Part shown: positions 50,896 through 63,638 of the stretch, piece after piece
Numbering within the stretch: the first letter of the stretch is position 1
Layout of the letters: each line of letters starts with the position of its first letter
DNA from: Xiphophorus maculatus
Taxonomy: Eukaryota; Chordata; Actinopteri; Cyprinodontiformes; Poeciliidae
Assembly (NCBI RefSeq): GCF_002775205.1
Contig: NC_036456.1
Coordinates: forward strand, 6,215,463 to 6,279,462
DNA: 64,000 nucleotides
Direction of reading: 5' to 3'
The notes under the pieces: model-generated
The model's database searches: none
What the model was told of the DNA's origin: nothing
What the model saw: the letters and a program-made list of their open reading frames with translations, nothing else
Program-made: the position numbers and the translations under genes

Positions 50896-53800
50896 AATCG
50901 TAAATGAACTAATTTGCTAGTAATGATCATTAAGTTATATCACATAATAGAGGTTAAGATAACATTCTTTAGAACAGATTTTTTTAAATCAAAGGCACGG
51001 TTATGTACAAATCATATTCAATTAAATGATTGTCGCCGGGGCATCTTGTCCCAGAAGTATGGCTCTGCGTACTCTTCCTCTTGCCCATATATGGAAGACG
51101 CTGTGACAGAGCGCTGCTGGTTCGTTAGCCAGACAGGTAATCAGCATTTACATTTAAAAGCAGGTCGATCGCTGAGGAGATCAGATCCCAGGCTGATGAT
51201 TCGTGCAGAGCTAACATACAGGGCGCCGTCGACTGGTTTCACTTTAGAGAAGGTTGGCCTGCTACTGTTTCAGTTTTTGTTTTAGTGTAGAATTTCTTTT
51301 TTTGGATAGTTATTATTGATCAAAAGTATTTTATTTATTTTTTGGTTTTGTTTAAGGAAGGGGAGTTTTTATTGTCTAGCCCTCTGGCTTGTTTAAAAAA
51401 AGGACCTTTGCTGTCCCTGGGTCCCAAACTGTTTTATTTAGATGGAGGAGACCAGTGGAAGGAGAGTTTTTCTTTTCTTTGCTATATTCACCGGGGATTT
51501 TTGTGTGTGTGTGTGTTTTTGTTGGGGAACACTTAGGTGCGTTTAGTTATTTTTGTGTTTTCCTTATTATTATTCCTGTCCCAAGCAGACTAACTTTATT
51601 CAATTGGGTTTTAAATATGTTTTTCCTCTATGAGGTTTCCAGGGCCAGCATAGACTCCTAGTTTTACTGTGGTCATTTTTGTACAATAAAATAAACTGAC
51701 TATTTTTGCATTTGAATTTAATAAACTGTATTTAATTTGCAACAGTGCCTCTGGTAATTTTTTACAAACTTATCTGATCTGGTGAAAAGAGGATTTAAGG
51801 TTCTCCACACATAACAGAAACTGCACCCAAGGTCACATGAACAATAATAATCAGAGCACATTGCCAGGCCTCAGGGAATCGGCTACAAAAACATAATCTT
51901 TCAATGTTAAGAATTAGTTATGACTGCAAAAATAGTGTTACGAAAATGGAAGAATTACAGGTTTAGTGACTCAAACTGAGTTTAAATAATTTCTTGCAGT
52001 CTTTAAGGACTGAAAAATAACGTTTGTGAGGATTTGGTTTTCTGTGTGTCTATTTAGTTCCTGTGTTGTCTCGTCTGCCCCTGATTGCTTCCAGCTGTGT
52101 CTCCTGTTCCCTGATTACCCCTGGTGTGTTTAATCCCTCCTGTGTCCACTGCTCCTTGTCGGATCCTTGTCTTGTGTCAGATGTCGGCCTCCCCAGCGCC
52201 TGTTTTGAGTCTTTCCAGTTGCTACCAGTGTCTGAGCTCCAAGCCTTATTGCTCCCAGGACTTCTGTACAGCTTGCTTTCATCATTAAATCACATTAAGG
52301 ACATATCAGTTAGACTTTAAATGATTTGGAAACAGAATTATTTCAAAGAAACAAACAACCTGAAATGACACTAAAAGCCCATCGTGTTTTTGATCAGGGT
52401 AGAAACATGTGCCTCATTGTCTGCAGTGTTTTCAAAACAAAATCTTGGGACTCGTTTTACCGCTGAATAAGCTGCAAAGTCCTCACCTTGATTTTGGAGA
52501 TTGAATGTGTTGAAAGTGACGCGAATGCTGACCGGAGCCCCTCAAAGATGGCCTTCAGCGCTGAATCATCCATCCGACCACTAGTTGGTCATTGCTCTAC
52601 GATGGGCAGAGAGAGAAGTTTAGTTCTATTTTTCCTCAAACATTTTATAGATTCTGTACTTTCACACATCATAGCTGAATTAATTTTAGGTTGACATTAA
52701 AAATGATTTCACTTTCATGTTAATGACAGAGCCTTCCAGTCTTCTTTCATGTGTAATTTTTTTTTTTTTTTTTTTTTTAAAGAATCATGTTATTATGTAA
52801 AAAAAAAAATCAACATGAGCAAAACAGGTAAATCCTGGTCATTCTTTCTACTTACACAACGTCAGACGAGGCCTGAACCTGACTGACAAACTTAGCCTGG
52901 TTTCAACATCTGCTGCTGTTGCCTGCTCCTGCATAGCATGGGTAAGTGTGTATTGGAAGAACAGTATGCATATGCAAAAATGGAGAAAACTTGTAGTATT
53001 TACCTGCAGTGATTTCCCACCAGTTATCAACATTAGGCCTAGCTAACGCTAGCTTGAATTCACAGCTATGGGAAGATGTAAGATGAAAAATATAATGTGG
53101 TCGTGTATTGTTTTTGTATTAGACAGACCTTAGGCACAAAATTCTCGTGTTATAGCTAAATATTACAAATAAATGATTAACTTTCCACTTTAAAATCCCT
53201 GCTACTTGACTGTGACCCAAGACGTGTGGTTATCCAAAGTCAAATCAATGACATAGCAGCAGAATCTCTGGTCTAAATTCACTCATTCCTTTATGCAAAA
53301 CCATAAGTTAAATGATCCAGAGTGATTTTATTTACCCTTTTAATGCTTTAAAATTAAAGGATGAATGCTGATTGTGAAAGTTACAAATATTGAAGAAAAA
53401 TGTCCACCCAAGAAAAAATACTGTATCACACTGTTATTTTACACTAGTTTGCTGGCAGTTATCATTCTTAATTATAACAACAAAAAAATACATCAAATAA
53501 CAGTCTTCTACTGTACTTTAACAATAACGGTATGTTACTGCTAGAATTCTGCCGTAGATTTACAGAAATTTCTCAGAGTGTAATTGAATGGCTGGTTTGC
53601 TACGTAAAGCTAAAACAAATTTAGCAAATCTTTAGTTTTAAGTGTATGGTCATATACCTTTGTCTCCTCTTTTCTTAGTGTGTTCAGGCTAAAAGATTCA
53701 AACAGGGGCCTGTAATTATCTCTTCAGACTGAGTCTATTTCTCCAGTGCAGACTCTGGAAGAGTTCATTTCATGATTGGGAGTGTTTTGTTGTTGACTTA

Positions 53801-55068
53801 CAATTTAAAAAAAAAAAACACTTGTTGCATGTTTGATGGTTGTGCAGGAGTCTCCACTTCTACTGCTTCTGGGTCAAAGATGCGCTGTTGTACAGCCTCT
53901 CCTCTGTCTGCTGCAAACATCTTCACGCGTACAAAGCGTGAGTGTAGAGTTGAGTCGGGGGGCGGGGGCCAGCGGGAAACCGTTCCAGTTAATTCCAAAA
54001 CATCTTACTTCACAGTGAGTTTCTTTTAATCTTCCTGTTACAGTTTCTCCCACTCTCTCTGACTCACGCTGCACTCCCTGTGCTCTCGACTTGTCTGCTG
54101 TTGATGTGTTTGTTCATGAAAGCTTGGCTCATTATACTGAACCAAATCTTTATGACAGCAAGAGTCATAAAGGTCCAAACAAAGGTCCACATCACAAGTC
54201 AGCTTCCTGTGGGTGAGCAGTGGCTAGCGCTAGCTTCCTGTCTTGTCTTGTTTTATAAATTCAGTGCGCTCTGCTCTTCTTCTACTCCAGTCCTCAAGGT
54301 CCGGTATTCTGCATACTTTAGCTCTTTCCCGGGCTCCTAATAAACGGATCAAAATTTCAATTTCTTAGCAGATCTTTGTAGAACTTTGACATGCTGAGGA
54401 GCTAGTTGGACCCTTTGAATCATCTCTGTTGGAGCCGTGACAACTAAAACTATCAGGACACCGGCCCGGTCGATGAGGAATGAGCTTGCAGTCATCTGCC
54501 TGTAAATGTGTGAATGACTGAATGTAAAGTGAAGAGCTTTGGAGTCCTCTGGACTTGATGAAGCGCTATACAAGTACAGGCCATTTTACACATTACTATT
54601 TCACTTTTATCTCATCTAACAAGAAGATTCAAGTTCCTAACCAGGCCTGGTGCCAGAGCTGGTTCTTAACTGGTTGTTTAAAGGAACCAGTAATTTATCA
54701 AAGATGCTCTAAGCTTGCTGAAAACACTTTAACTCCTGTTTTCCAGCACTGCTGATGTGGATAAGAGCTCACCAGATCAGGACTGTGATGCATTCCTGAG
54801 CACCACTGACTACGTAACTTTAATCTGATTATCGGACTGTAATTAGTAAAGTGTTAGATTACACATTACCAGGGGTCAGATGACGCGTTGATAACGCCGT
54901 GGTTTGACATTTCTGCTCAAGCTATTTATGGATCTGTCAGGTTTCCGACATATGTCCCGCCCAATGATAAACTTGAAACTTGTCCCTACGACCTTGCAGC
55001 ATTGGAATAGTGAAATATTGACATCATATTTAATCCCTAATAGAAGGTGTTCAGATGTTTATGTCAAA

Positions 55069-55121
55069 AACCTCTTTGTTCTGCAAACAACAAAGAGGTT
55101 GTTTGCAGAACAACCTCTTTG
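55069..55121. repeat. Overlapping, mutually exclusive inverted repeats
   Basis: Three perfect pairings share the same bases: 55069-55080 with 55089-55100 (12 bp), 55078-55090 with 55099-55111 (13 bp), and 55091-55103 with 55109-55121 (13 bp). Only one can form at a time. Confidence 0.85.
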
Positions 55122-55302
55122 AAAAACAATCAGGCTTTGTTACTTATTTGGACAAATTTGATCTTACTACAAACCTTTAGTCAGTAGTATTTACACAGAT
55201 ACAAAGTGAAATCTTTGTTGATAGTAAGTTGAGTTTGAAATAGTATTTTTTCTCTTTTAGGCATTTTTCTTCCATGTTTAGAGTTTTGTAAGAACATCTC
55301 AC

Positions 55303-56382
55303 CATCATAACAGATGAAGTGTTTTTTTCTTGTCACAGTTCTCATTCCTCCATCTGCCTCCATCATCAAACACAGTCATGACACATTGACCACTGTTGAT
55401 TATCTGATTGTCAAACTGTAGATTTCAGTGTCTAAAGGAGGAACTGTTTCCGTCTGACCACCTCCAGGTGTCTCTGAACAGACCAATAAAGATGTATCTT
55501 GAATTTGCAGTCATTAAATTTAACCCCTTGCTCACTTCTCCATTCGTTCCACTGATCAGGTCTGTGTGTTTATCTCTGCAGTAACTCTGAGCTTCCAGCC
55601 AGGTCTTCCTATCTTTAATCAAGAAATATTTCTGTGATGAGTCATTTTCTGCGAAGTAAACAAGTCAGAGCACAAAACACTTTCACATGAAAGTTTTAAT
55701 ACAGACATGAATGAGAGGATTTTGACAAACACAGAGGACTATTATTATCTCACCATGATAGCAGGTAAAATTGTGCTTTTCATTACAGGATAAATCTGCC
55801 CACTTGAGAAAAAGAAGGGGAACTTTTCCATATAATCCCACAGTTTGGGCCTTCAGATCCAAGATTATTTGGTTCATCTGCTGCCCAGTTTGTTTCACTT
55901 TTATTGAACTCCACTCCAGGCAGAGACCAGCACCATGCTCTATTTACGTTTCTTTGGTCATACAGACCAATCCAAGCTTCCTTTATATCTCCTAGTGAGA
56001 CACTGATGAGTCTCTTCATGTCCTTCATGTTAGTCACTGTGGCCAGGTCAGTGTGTTTCTGACTGCAGTACTGCTGAGCTTCAGTCCAGGTTTTTTCCTC
56101 ACTAACATAGTGATACTGATAGAGCTGAGAAACTATCAGATGATTCTGGGCTAAAGACAAAACAAAAACAAACTTGTTTTGAGTTATTCCCAAGACAGTT
56201 TAACGCTTAGTACACCACCACCAAACTCTTGTTCTCATCCACTGATTTTATGAGGGCACATTAAACTGCCCTCATAAAATCTCTAATACTATTTTAGGTA
56301 AAATCTCAATAATATTTCTTTAGAGAAACTCACCCATTACAGTAAGAAGAAACAGAATCCACTGCATATGTACTTTGTCCAT
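55303..56382 (-). pseudogene. C-type lectin receptor with two CTLDs, disabled
   Basis: Signal exon 56382-56334 (ATG at 56382; WILFLLTVMG), first CTLD exon 56150-55754, second CTLD exon 55631-55303, plus an untranslated exon ending near 56503. CTLD1 reads [30 protein letters not shown], the EPN motif in DEPNNLGSEGPNCGIIWK, then shifts frame; the conserved end DLSCNEKHNFTCYHG is legible only in the next frame. CTLD2 reads KTWLEAQSYCRDKHTDLIS, WRWSDG, SSSFRH, then TGA where the family has Trp, and continues in frame to CDKKKHFICYDG. With a frameshift and a nonsense codon it is probably a pseudogene, unless a sequencing error explains both. The family is mannose-receptor-like fish lectins. Confidence 0.8.
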
Positions 56383-56868
56383 CTTCTTTGCTTAGACATG
56401 AACACTAAAGAAAAAAACCCAATCAAATAATAAATGTAATTTCCAGAAATACCTTTCTAATAATATAATATACAACATACAATGATAAAGACAAACTTAC
56501 ATCTGGTTATGTCGGTTCACATGGATTCAAGATGATCCAACAGCTTGATGTTTGGTTGTAGACCGTCCTCAGTGAAATGTTCAATGCTTGACACTGATCT
56601 CTTGTTTTAGCACCTAGACTCTATTTGAATATTCAAACCATGAAGGAACCTGATATGCTGATGTTTACATCCTGGAATCCAATACTACTGTCACGCCACA
56701 GGTAGATCACAGTCAGCCTAGACTCCATTAATAATTTTCCAAATTATCAATTTTGTTTTCATCATTGTATGATTTCACATCAGAAAGATGCGGCCTGATC
56801 CACTGTAACACAATGTTCTCATTTTTTCAACATCATTCGACCCAAGTTATCTTGTTCCAGTTTCCATT

Positions 56869-58550
56869 AAATTTTAGTATTTTTTCATCTGGGATTTAAT
56901 GATTGTGACAGTAAATGTCGTTCCAGTAGCAGGTTGGACATGAACACAAGAAAAATACAAGAAAAGTAAACGTGCTAATGTTTTTATTCTCAGTTTGATA
57001 TTTATGAAAAGTTGTTCTACAAATATAAACAAGTGTTATTAGTAAGGTCAATACTGACATGTTATTTCCAAATAAGATAATAATCATTCACTATAGGAGC
57101 TGAAACTTGTTTTTATTATAGAAAATCCATACATCAGTTAAAACAGGCTGTCTGAATCATGGAAGAACCCTGAAGCCATGGTAACTGAGCTGTAACCATG
57201 ACGATCAGACTGCAGGCTGGAGGTTCTTCTGGTTTCCTTCCTGATCAGTCTAACAATGGCTGATCAGGAGCTGCTGCCTGATGGCATCAATGGGCCGTCG
57301 TCATTCATGTACAGAGACACACAGCAGGAAACGCATGCAAAGCTGAAAGAGGAAACCCAGAGTACTTCTGTGTTTACAGCAAACCAAAGTTACAAAGTTA
57401 CAGTTCTTTTCATTCCTAACTTTACTGCACTGGTAGCTCTTAACTCAATAGGCTACAAGGATCACATGTACAACTAGCTTAAATTAAACCAGTTTAATTT
57501 AGCTTAAACTGGTTTAAAATAATAAGAAATAAGAAAGTTCATAAAGCACAAAAAACCTGAAGGATTTTTTTGTTCATCAAACAATGCTGTTAAGCAATAT
57601 TTAAAATCAAAACAATGAGAACGTTTCAACTCATTCCATATTTTTATGTTGTTTTATTTAGTCTCTCATCCAGCAGCTTCTCTCTCAGTGAGTCCTGACA
57701 GAGAGCAACACTTCACCTCTGAGTCTGTGACTCTGAACTGTGGAGGAAACTCTGCTGAGTGGAGAGTGAGGAGGTTTTCAGAATCAGGTCACCTGACCGT
57801 CTCTGCTCTGACTGAAATGACTGGTTCCTCTTGTACCATTAACAGTCGGTCTTCCCCTAAAGCAGTGATAGTAATCACTGATAGAGGGGATTTCTGATAT
57901 GGACCTCACAAAATATTTTTGAAGTAAAAATATTTGGTCAGTTCAGATGAGGGAGTTCTCACGAGTCCTCTTCTTCATTTTTGTTTAAACTTCATATAAT
58001 ATGTATAATTGTAGTGTAAGCAAATAATTATTATGTGTTTCCCAGGAAGGCTACTATCAGAAAAGGTGTGTGAAAATACAAAAGCATAATTATTCAGGCA
58101 ATTAATCACAACTAAGGACATGTTTCTGTCTTCCCTCAGTGTTCTCACACAGTTTGGCTGATAGATGAACAGTTTTGATAAAAGGAAAAATCTCCCACAG
58201 GAAAACACCATTAAACTTTATAAGCAACCCTCCCCCCAATGTTTTAGGTAAAACTTGCATGTATGTTCAATGACATACTGTAATATACTGTCATATAACT
58301 ATTCCAACATATAGTAGCTGGTATGCTAATCTCACATGCTACACACAACGCTATTAGCTTAGTGCTAATGTCTAGGAAAAAGTCAATTCATTTTTCATAG
58401 TTAGCATTGGGGCAATAACAATAGACTTAAGAATCAAATATTAACATATGCAATTATGACACAAGTGACTGACCTAAAATGAACCAAAATGACCCACAAG
58501 AGGGCGCTGTTTACTGTGAGGACAGCAGCAGCAGGTAGGCAGCAGGAGTA
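56869..58550 (+). pseudogene. FCRL pseudogene, copy 2
   Basis: From 56869 to about 57660 it is almost identical to 21297-22090, including a broken SPSW-type Ig exon (57170-57400). It then keeps a longer SPDRE-type Ig exon (57661-57895: SVSPDREQHFTSESVTLNC, EWRVRRFSESG) which stops before the YWCES block, so the second Cys is lost. A tail exon remnant at about 58488-58536 has the same small deletion (CTGTTTACTGTGAGG) as copy 1. Confidence 0.75.
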
Positions 58551-60705
58551 GAGTTTGCAATAAAATAAGAATTATCATTGAATAATTGACATTAATAGAT
58601 ATGTTATCACTTAATGGTGTAATAATGGAAAGAATATTAGTGTTTCTACATGTGTTCTCTCTCTCCATTTACATGAGCATTGAGTAGAATGCTTGTGTAA
58701 GTGTTCCACACAAGCATATAGAAATTTTAAGAAAAGGTCCGAAAATGTAAATCATCCTGAGTCGAGAGCAGCAGGCGAGGAAACCGTGTTTCTGTCTGTT
58801 CTGCTTCAAAGGAACGTGCATGAAGCAAATGAGCTGACATGAAATAATTCAGCAAAGTAACACTGCAGCTTTTCTCTGGTGAAAATACTAGACGCCTCAG
58901 GCACATGCTATACTGAGTTTCTGATCATCTGATTAACAGTCATTTAATATTTAAAAAAAAAAAACATCAGATGGATCAAAATAAAAAGTTAAGTGTAAAT
59001 TTTGGTATTTTAAGGACTAAAATAAAAAAATTAATTCATTTTTGTTACTGTATAAGTAACAAAAAATAACAAAATGTGGTAAAAGAAAATTTCTCCAAAT
59101 CAGTTTTTTTTTTCAATAATAAAAAATTTTGACACTTCAACAAAAACTGCAGGTGTGTTTTGTGTCCGGTGAATTTTTGGTTAAAACATGTTTGTGCTTC
59201 ACTCAGTGGGTAGAGAAGTAAAGTAACTGTAACTAGTTATTACCCAACTCCTCAAACCGCACTGTGCTTGATGTGCACAGGTGCTGTGAGGAGCAATTGT
59301 GTTCCTCATTTTGTACTTAAGCTATTTGGATCAGAGCAGATGAATGTGTGTGAAAGGTAACATTAATGGTGGCTTGAGAAAAAACCCTGAATTGTTTGAG
59401 AAATGTCAACTTATTAGTCATGTACATTAATCATGTAGTGGAGTTGAAATGCATTTTTTTATCTACCAAACTGTGTGTTGAATAATTGATATACCTCTGG
59501 AAGTCATAAGTCAAGAGAATGAAGACCATCACAAGTTGATGTTTGTGTGAATTTACAAAGCACTTTGTTGTGGTTTGTCTTGTCACCTCAGCTGTATCTG
59601 GTTCTAAAAACTTTCTCTCTCTCTCTGCACCAAAGATGCAACAATTTTGTGACCCGATGACATAATGAACGTAGGCGCAGACAGCAGATTATTTCCGTCA
59701 CTGCCCGTTGGGTCACTTGCATTGTCTCTTTCACATTTTTCTCAGAGTCAGATTGTGTTTTTTGGGGCTTTTGAATGAAAAAAAAAACAAGTAATTTGTT
59801 GCTGCAGCAGAAGAGCCAAACCTCTACATCTATAAAATGAGGTAGAGGAGGAGTTCACCCAGATGGTCTCGCTAAAGTATTCTGAATCGACATTATATTG
59901 GTGACGTCAGAGAGATTTCTCAGTATAATGGCTCATGTTCAGCTTACCTTAGTGTGAGAGGGGCCTCTCATAGTTTTTTGCAGTAGTTCAGTTTCGTCTT
60001 TATTTGACATGACTAAATATGGTGCCATCTGCTGGCCAATGTTTAACATTGCACTGTCCCATCATACATTTACCACTAATGAATTATTATCTCAAAAACA
60101 CACACACACACCTTGTTTCCTCATTGTCTAAAGTTTAATCAGTTTCTTGTTTTACATCAGTTAAAATGAGCAAAATTGCTTCAATTTGCTCAATGTCAAA
60201 ACTAATGACAGAAAGAGCAGGTTAGAAATGCATTTATTAATGTGTTCAAAATGAGACGTTTACATATAATTCCTCAGTATTTAATAGCATTAAATTTGAA
60301 CATCATATATGCTTTCAGTATAGGCCTTATACTGAAAGCATATAAGAGAAATGTGCACATGTGCAAGCTAATTACAAACTGCACAGTAAATTTCGCAGTG
60401 TTAAAATTCATTGACTCTTTCAGAGCTACAACAGTAAAATGCAAATTGGTTTGCGCATCCTCGCACCAAGTTCAGTGCGTCAAATCTAGCTTACTGTGTT
60501 TTTACTGTTACTGGTGCATAAAAAAACCCCATTTAAAATGAACAAACAAGTAAAATAAACAAATAAATCCTGGTGATCCACCAGTCTTATAATACATGCT
60601 GCTTTATTATCGCTTGTGTTTGAGAAGAGAATGATTTTTTGTTGTTTTTTTTTTTACTAACAATTGATGTTTTGATATGTATTTAATAAAAGCTGAAATG
60701 TTTTA
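58551..60705. other. Intergenic, no gene seen
   Basis: AT-rich. Perfect inverted repeats lie at 59039-59065 (11-bp arms, 5-nt loop) and 60306-60344 (17-bp arms, 5-nt loop). The 99-aa open frame at 60242-60541 contains the second one and has no domain signature. Confidence 0.5.
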
Positions 60706-61040
60706 TTTAGTGTTAGTCACTGTGGCCAGGTCAGTGTGTTTCTCTCTGCAGTACTGCTGAGCTTCAGTCCAGTTTTTATTCTCATTAATGTAGTGAAACT
60801 CATAGAGCTGACAGTCCATCAGATAATTCTGAGCTAAAAGCAAAACAAAAACAAACTTGTTTTAAATCACAGTGCTTTATGTGACAGAATAAAACTTTTC
60901 TTGTGTTACCATCCAATTGTTTTATGAGCCGACATGAAACTGCAATCATTTTAGATAAAGTATCAATAATATTATTTATGTATGAGCTTACCCATTACAG
61001 TAAGAAGAAACAAACTCCACTGCATATTTACTTTGTCTGT
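60706..61040 (-). pseudogene. Truncated C-type lectin gene: signal exon and start of CTLD1
   Basis: The signal exon (about 61030-60994) aligns with that at 56382-56334, but the first ATG is changed to ACA (ACA GAC AAA GTA); a second in-frame ATG gives MQWSLFLLTVMG. CTLD1 begins at 60835 ([20 protein letters not shown], then [17 protein letters not shown]) and homology ends after VTNTK with a stop at about 60705. The rest of the domain is missing. Confidence 0.75.
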
Positions 61041-61754
61041 TTTGTTTAGAGATGGTCACTAAAGAAAAAAAGCCAACAACAAATATGTAATTTTCAGAAA
61101 TCCCTTACTAATAATATATCTGCTCACATCGTTATTAAATACAAACTTAAAACTGGTTTTCTCCTTTTTATATGGAGTCAAAATGATCCAACAACTTGAT
61201 GTTTGGTTGTAGACCTTCCTCAGAGACATGCTCAGTTCCTGATGCAGATTCTTGTTTTAGCACCTAGACTCTATTTGAATATTCAAACCTTAAAATAACA
61301 TGATATGCTGATGTTCCCATCCTGGAATCCAAAGCAGATGTAATGCCGTAGGTAGATGTCTGTCAGGTTATTTCCTAATCCAAATTTTCCAAAAGCTTAT
61401 TTTTGTTTTCATGCTTTTACAGCTTACATCAAAAAGACAGATCCTGATGGGCCTCTGCAAAATATGAATATTTTGTCTTGTCATTTATTTATAGTTCAGT
61501 ATAAATAAAATGGTACATTTTTTCATCGTCATTTGGTCCAACTCAGCCTGTCTCAGTTCAACACACGTTATTTGGTTTATCTCTGTGACGCAGATATTCA
61601 CAAATGTGATCAATTCTGATTATTTCATCATTGGTCGTTTTCAGATTTCAGTGTTTTCATTATGTTTAAGCTGACAATATGATAGGGACATAAAAATAAC
61701 GTTCAGCATTCTTACCACACCCTAAATGTTTCATCTTCCACCATGGCCATTAAA

Positions 61755-61872
61755 TCATATTTCTTCTCCATCGTTTTCAACTAAATCAACCGATGCTGCT
61801 GCATCTTCTTCACCTTTCCTCTGTCCATCTTTACGTATACTGTAGTGTGCAGAGTCAGTTTTAGATGTTGAC
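61755..61872 (-). CDS. Orphan terminal exon encoding an acidic cytoplasmic-tail-like peptide
   Basis: Acceptor TTGTTCCAG precedes 61872. In phase 2 the exon reads STSKTDSAHYSIRKDG, then KGEEDAAASVDLVENDGEEI and TGA. The composition and the single HYSI tyrosine resemble the last exon of a leukocyte receptor. No upstream partner exon was identified, so it may be a remnant. Confidence 0.35.
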
Positions 61873-63276
61873 CTGGAACAAGACTGCAGCTCGTTAAACC
61901 CGAACCTGTTCTCCTGACATTTCACACCGGTTTGCTCATAAGACAGGAATCATAATATAAGCCGACTGTGTTTTACTTCCTGTTGAAAATTCCTCATGTA
62001 GGGTTGCTGTTTAAAAAGTCAAACAAAATGCAAATCAGAGTTTACAGAGAGCCCTGGTCTACATCCAGCTTCCTTCTCTCGTCAGACGTCTTGTTTTTAG
62101 CTGCGGCATTTGAATAGTGAAACACCGAGATCAAATATATTCCCAAATGGAAAGCTTTTAAAAAAAAAAACAACCTCGCAATATAATTGTATAGTTTGGA
62201 AAATTTATTTTCATGGGCTAAAAATGGAACAAGACAGAAATTATGCAGCCAATAAATGTTAAGTTTATGGCCCCAGATTTTCTGTTCTATGACTTCTAAT
62301 GTCAAATTGACAAAACTGTAACGCTGGACTTCATTGTTGTACTTGAAAAATCTGAGTCTTAATGGGATACAAAATGTATTGGACCAGGTGCTGAACAGAA
62401 TATTTGACTGAAAATGTATTGAAATTCTTTCAGGTCCATCCAAATCAATATCCTCAAGACAACAGCAAACAAGTGACCTTGTTTATACTGCAGTAGGAGA
62501 CACATTGCAAAATGGAAACATTCTTCCAGCCACCATCTTTATCTTTATCTCTACTGGGAATTAACACATAAATATATCAAACACTGTAACCCTCTGATGT
62601 CTCCCCACCCTCAATGTTTAAAATGTGTTGTTTTGTTGCTAGGTAACCTAATTTATGCAACAATAATAACTTATGTTGAATTTAAATTGTGGGAAGGGGG
62701 GTGAAGGGCGAAATGTTTGCTCTTCCCAATTTCAGCTTGGCATCAGAAGTCAGGAGAATTTTACAGAAACATGTGAACTAAAGACAAGAAGCCAAAATGA
62801 AAAGTTCTCTTATCAACTTCTACGACTCTCTGCTGGTCCACATTTATTAACACGTTGTATTCAGTGTGGCAGTGATCCACAAAACCACGTCTTAAACCTA
62901 ATGAAGAAATAAGCCGATACATTTTTGGTGATTATTTATTGCCTTTTTGCTTCGATACATAGAGTATTTAACATGATAGTTTAATATATGGAGCAATAAC
63001 AAGTGAGCATTCTGGATAGCATAAGAATATATACATGGATATTATTAGATCACATTAAAAACAAGTATTATGTTTTTTATCAGACTTTCTTACAGCTAGG
63101 GTTAGGATGGACATGTTGCTCTGAGTGAACATATTTTACGTGCCACACATGGCTTATGACGTAAAGCAGAACAAAATCCAAACAATGTGACCTACAATAT
63201 TCAATCATTTCCTTGTCTTCATATATCAGCATTCATATACAGCCTGTTTGAGAGTAAGTGTTATATAATACATCAC
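61873..63276. other. Interval with one unassigned open frame
   Basis: The minus strand is open for 133 codons at 62443-62042 and ends in NKTSDERRKLDVDQGSL. I recognise no domain. Nothing else coding is seen. The plus-strand frame at 62673-62912 is unsupported. Confidence 0.3.
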
Positions 63277-63638
63277 TTATTCTCCTGGAGGATGTTGAGA
63301 ACAGATAAAGTTAAACTTCTCTGGATCGTTTTTCTTAAACCACTGATGTTTTCCTCCCGTCTCCATGGCTCCAGACATGTCACAGTCGTCCATCGGTCCA
63401 TCTTGGTTCCAGTTCTTATAGATGACCACCTCGTCACTGACCCAGAACCACAAATCCAGAGTGCAGGCGTAGTGCAGACCCGTCCAGACAAAAGGAGTTG
63501 AAGCAAACTGGGCTATTTGCTGGACCAATCTCTGCTCATCAGAGTCGGTGATGGTGACCAGGCCATGGTGGTTCTCTCTGCAGTAGTTCAAGGCGTCCTC
63601 CCAGGTTTTATTTTCTTTGATCAGGATCACTGTACTTT
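63277..63638 (-). CDS. C-type lectin terminal CTLD exon, intact; gene continues past the right edge
   Basis: Acceptor TTTCAACAG precedes 63638; stop TAA at 63279-63277. It reads STVILIKENKTWEDALNYC, HHGLVTITDSDEQRLVQQ, VWTGLHYACTLDLWFWVSDE, YKNWNQDGPMDDCDMSGAME, FKKNDPEKFNFICSQ. The WIGL-equivalent and the conserved Cys positions are present, but the EPN/QPD sugar-binding triplet is replaced by DGPMDD and there is no WND, so classical Ca-dependent sugar binding is unlikely. The intron just upstream has lost its donor compared with the copy at 20.6 kb, so the frame runs on to an ATG at 63726. Earlier CTLDs and the signal peptide would lie beyond 64000. Confidence 0.75.

Larger units (their letters stand above)
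46900..55302. other. Repeat-rich interval with no supported gene
   Basis: I found no gene. Open frames near 47.7, 49.0, 50.9-51.3, 52.1 and 53.8 kb lack recognisable domains or splice context. A(n) and T(n) runs lie at about 48830-48849, 50034-50052 and 52758-52779. A GACTTCGACTTAGACTGAC block followed by AACGAAATTTCGTTGCATACG (47730-47835) resembles the 3' end of a fish non-LTR element, as does 54490-54595 (GAAGCGCTATACAAGTACAG). Confidence 0.45.

Noticed and set aside
50914-51285. 123-aa open frame
   Set aside because: No recognisable domain and no matching splice sites. It adjoins a LINE fragment and is probably repeat-derived or chance.
53798-54029. Overlapping open frames on both strands, one with a protein-like composition
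   Set aside because: No domain, splice context or homology recognised, and frames overlap on both strands in a locally GC-richer patch.
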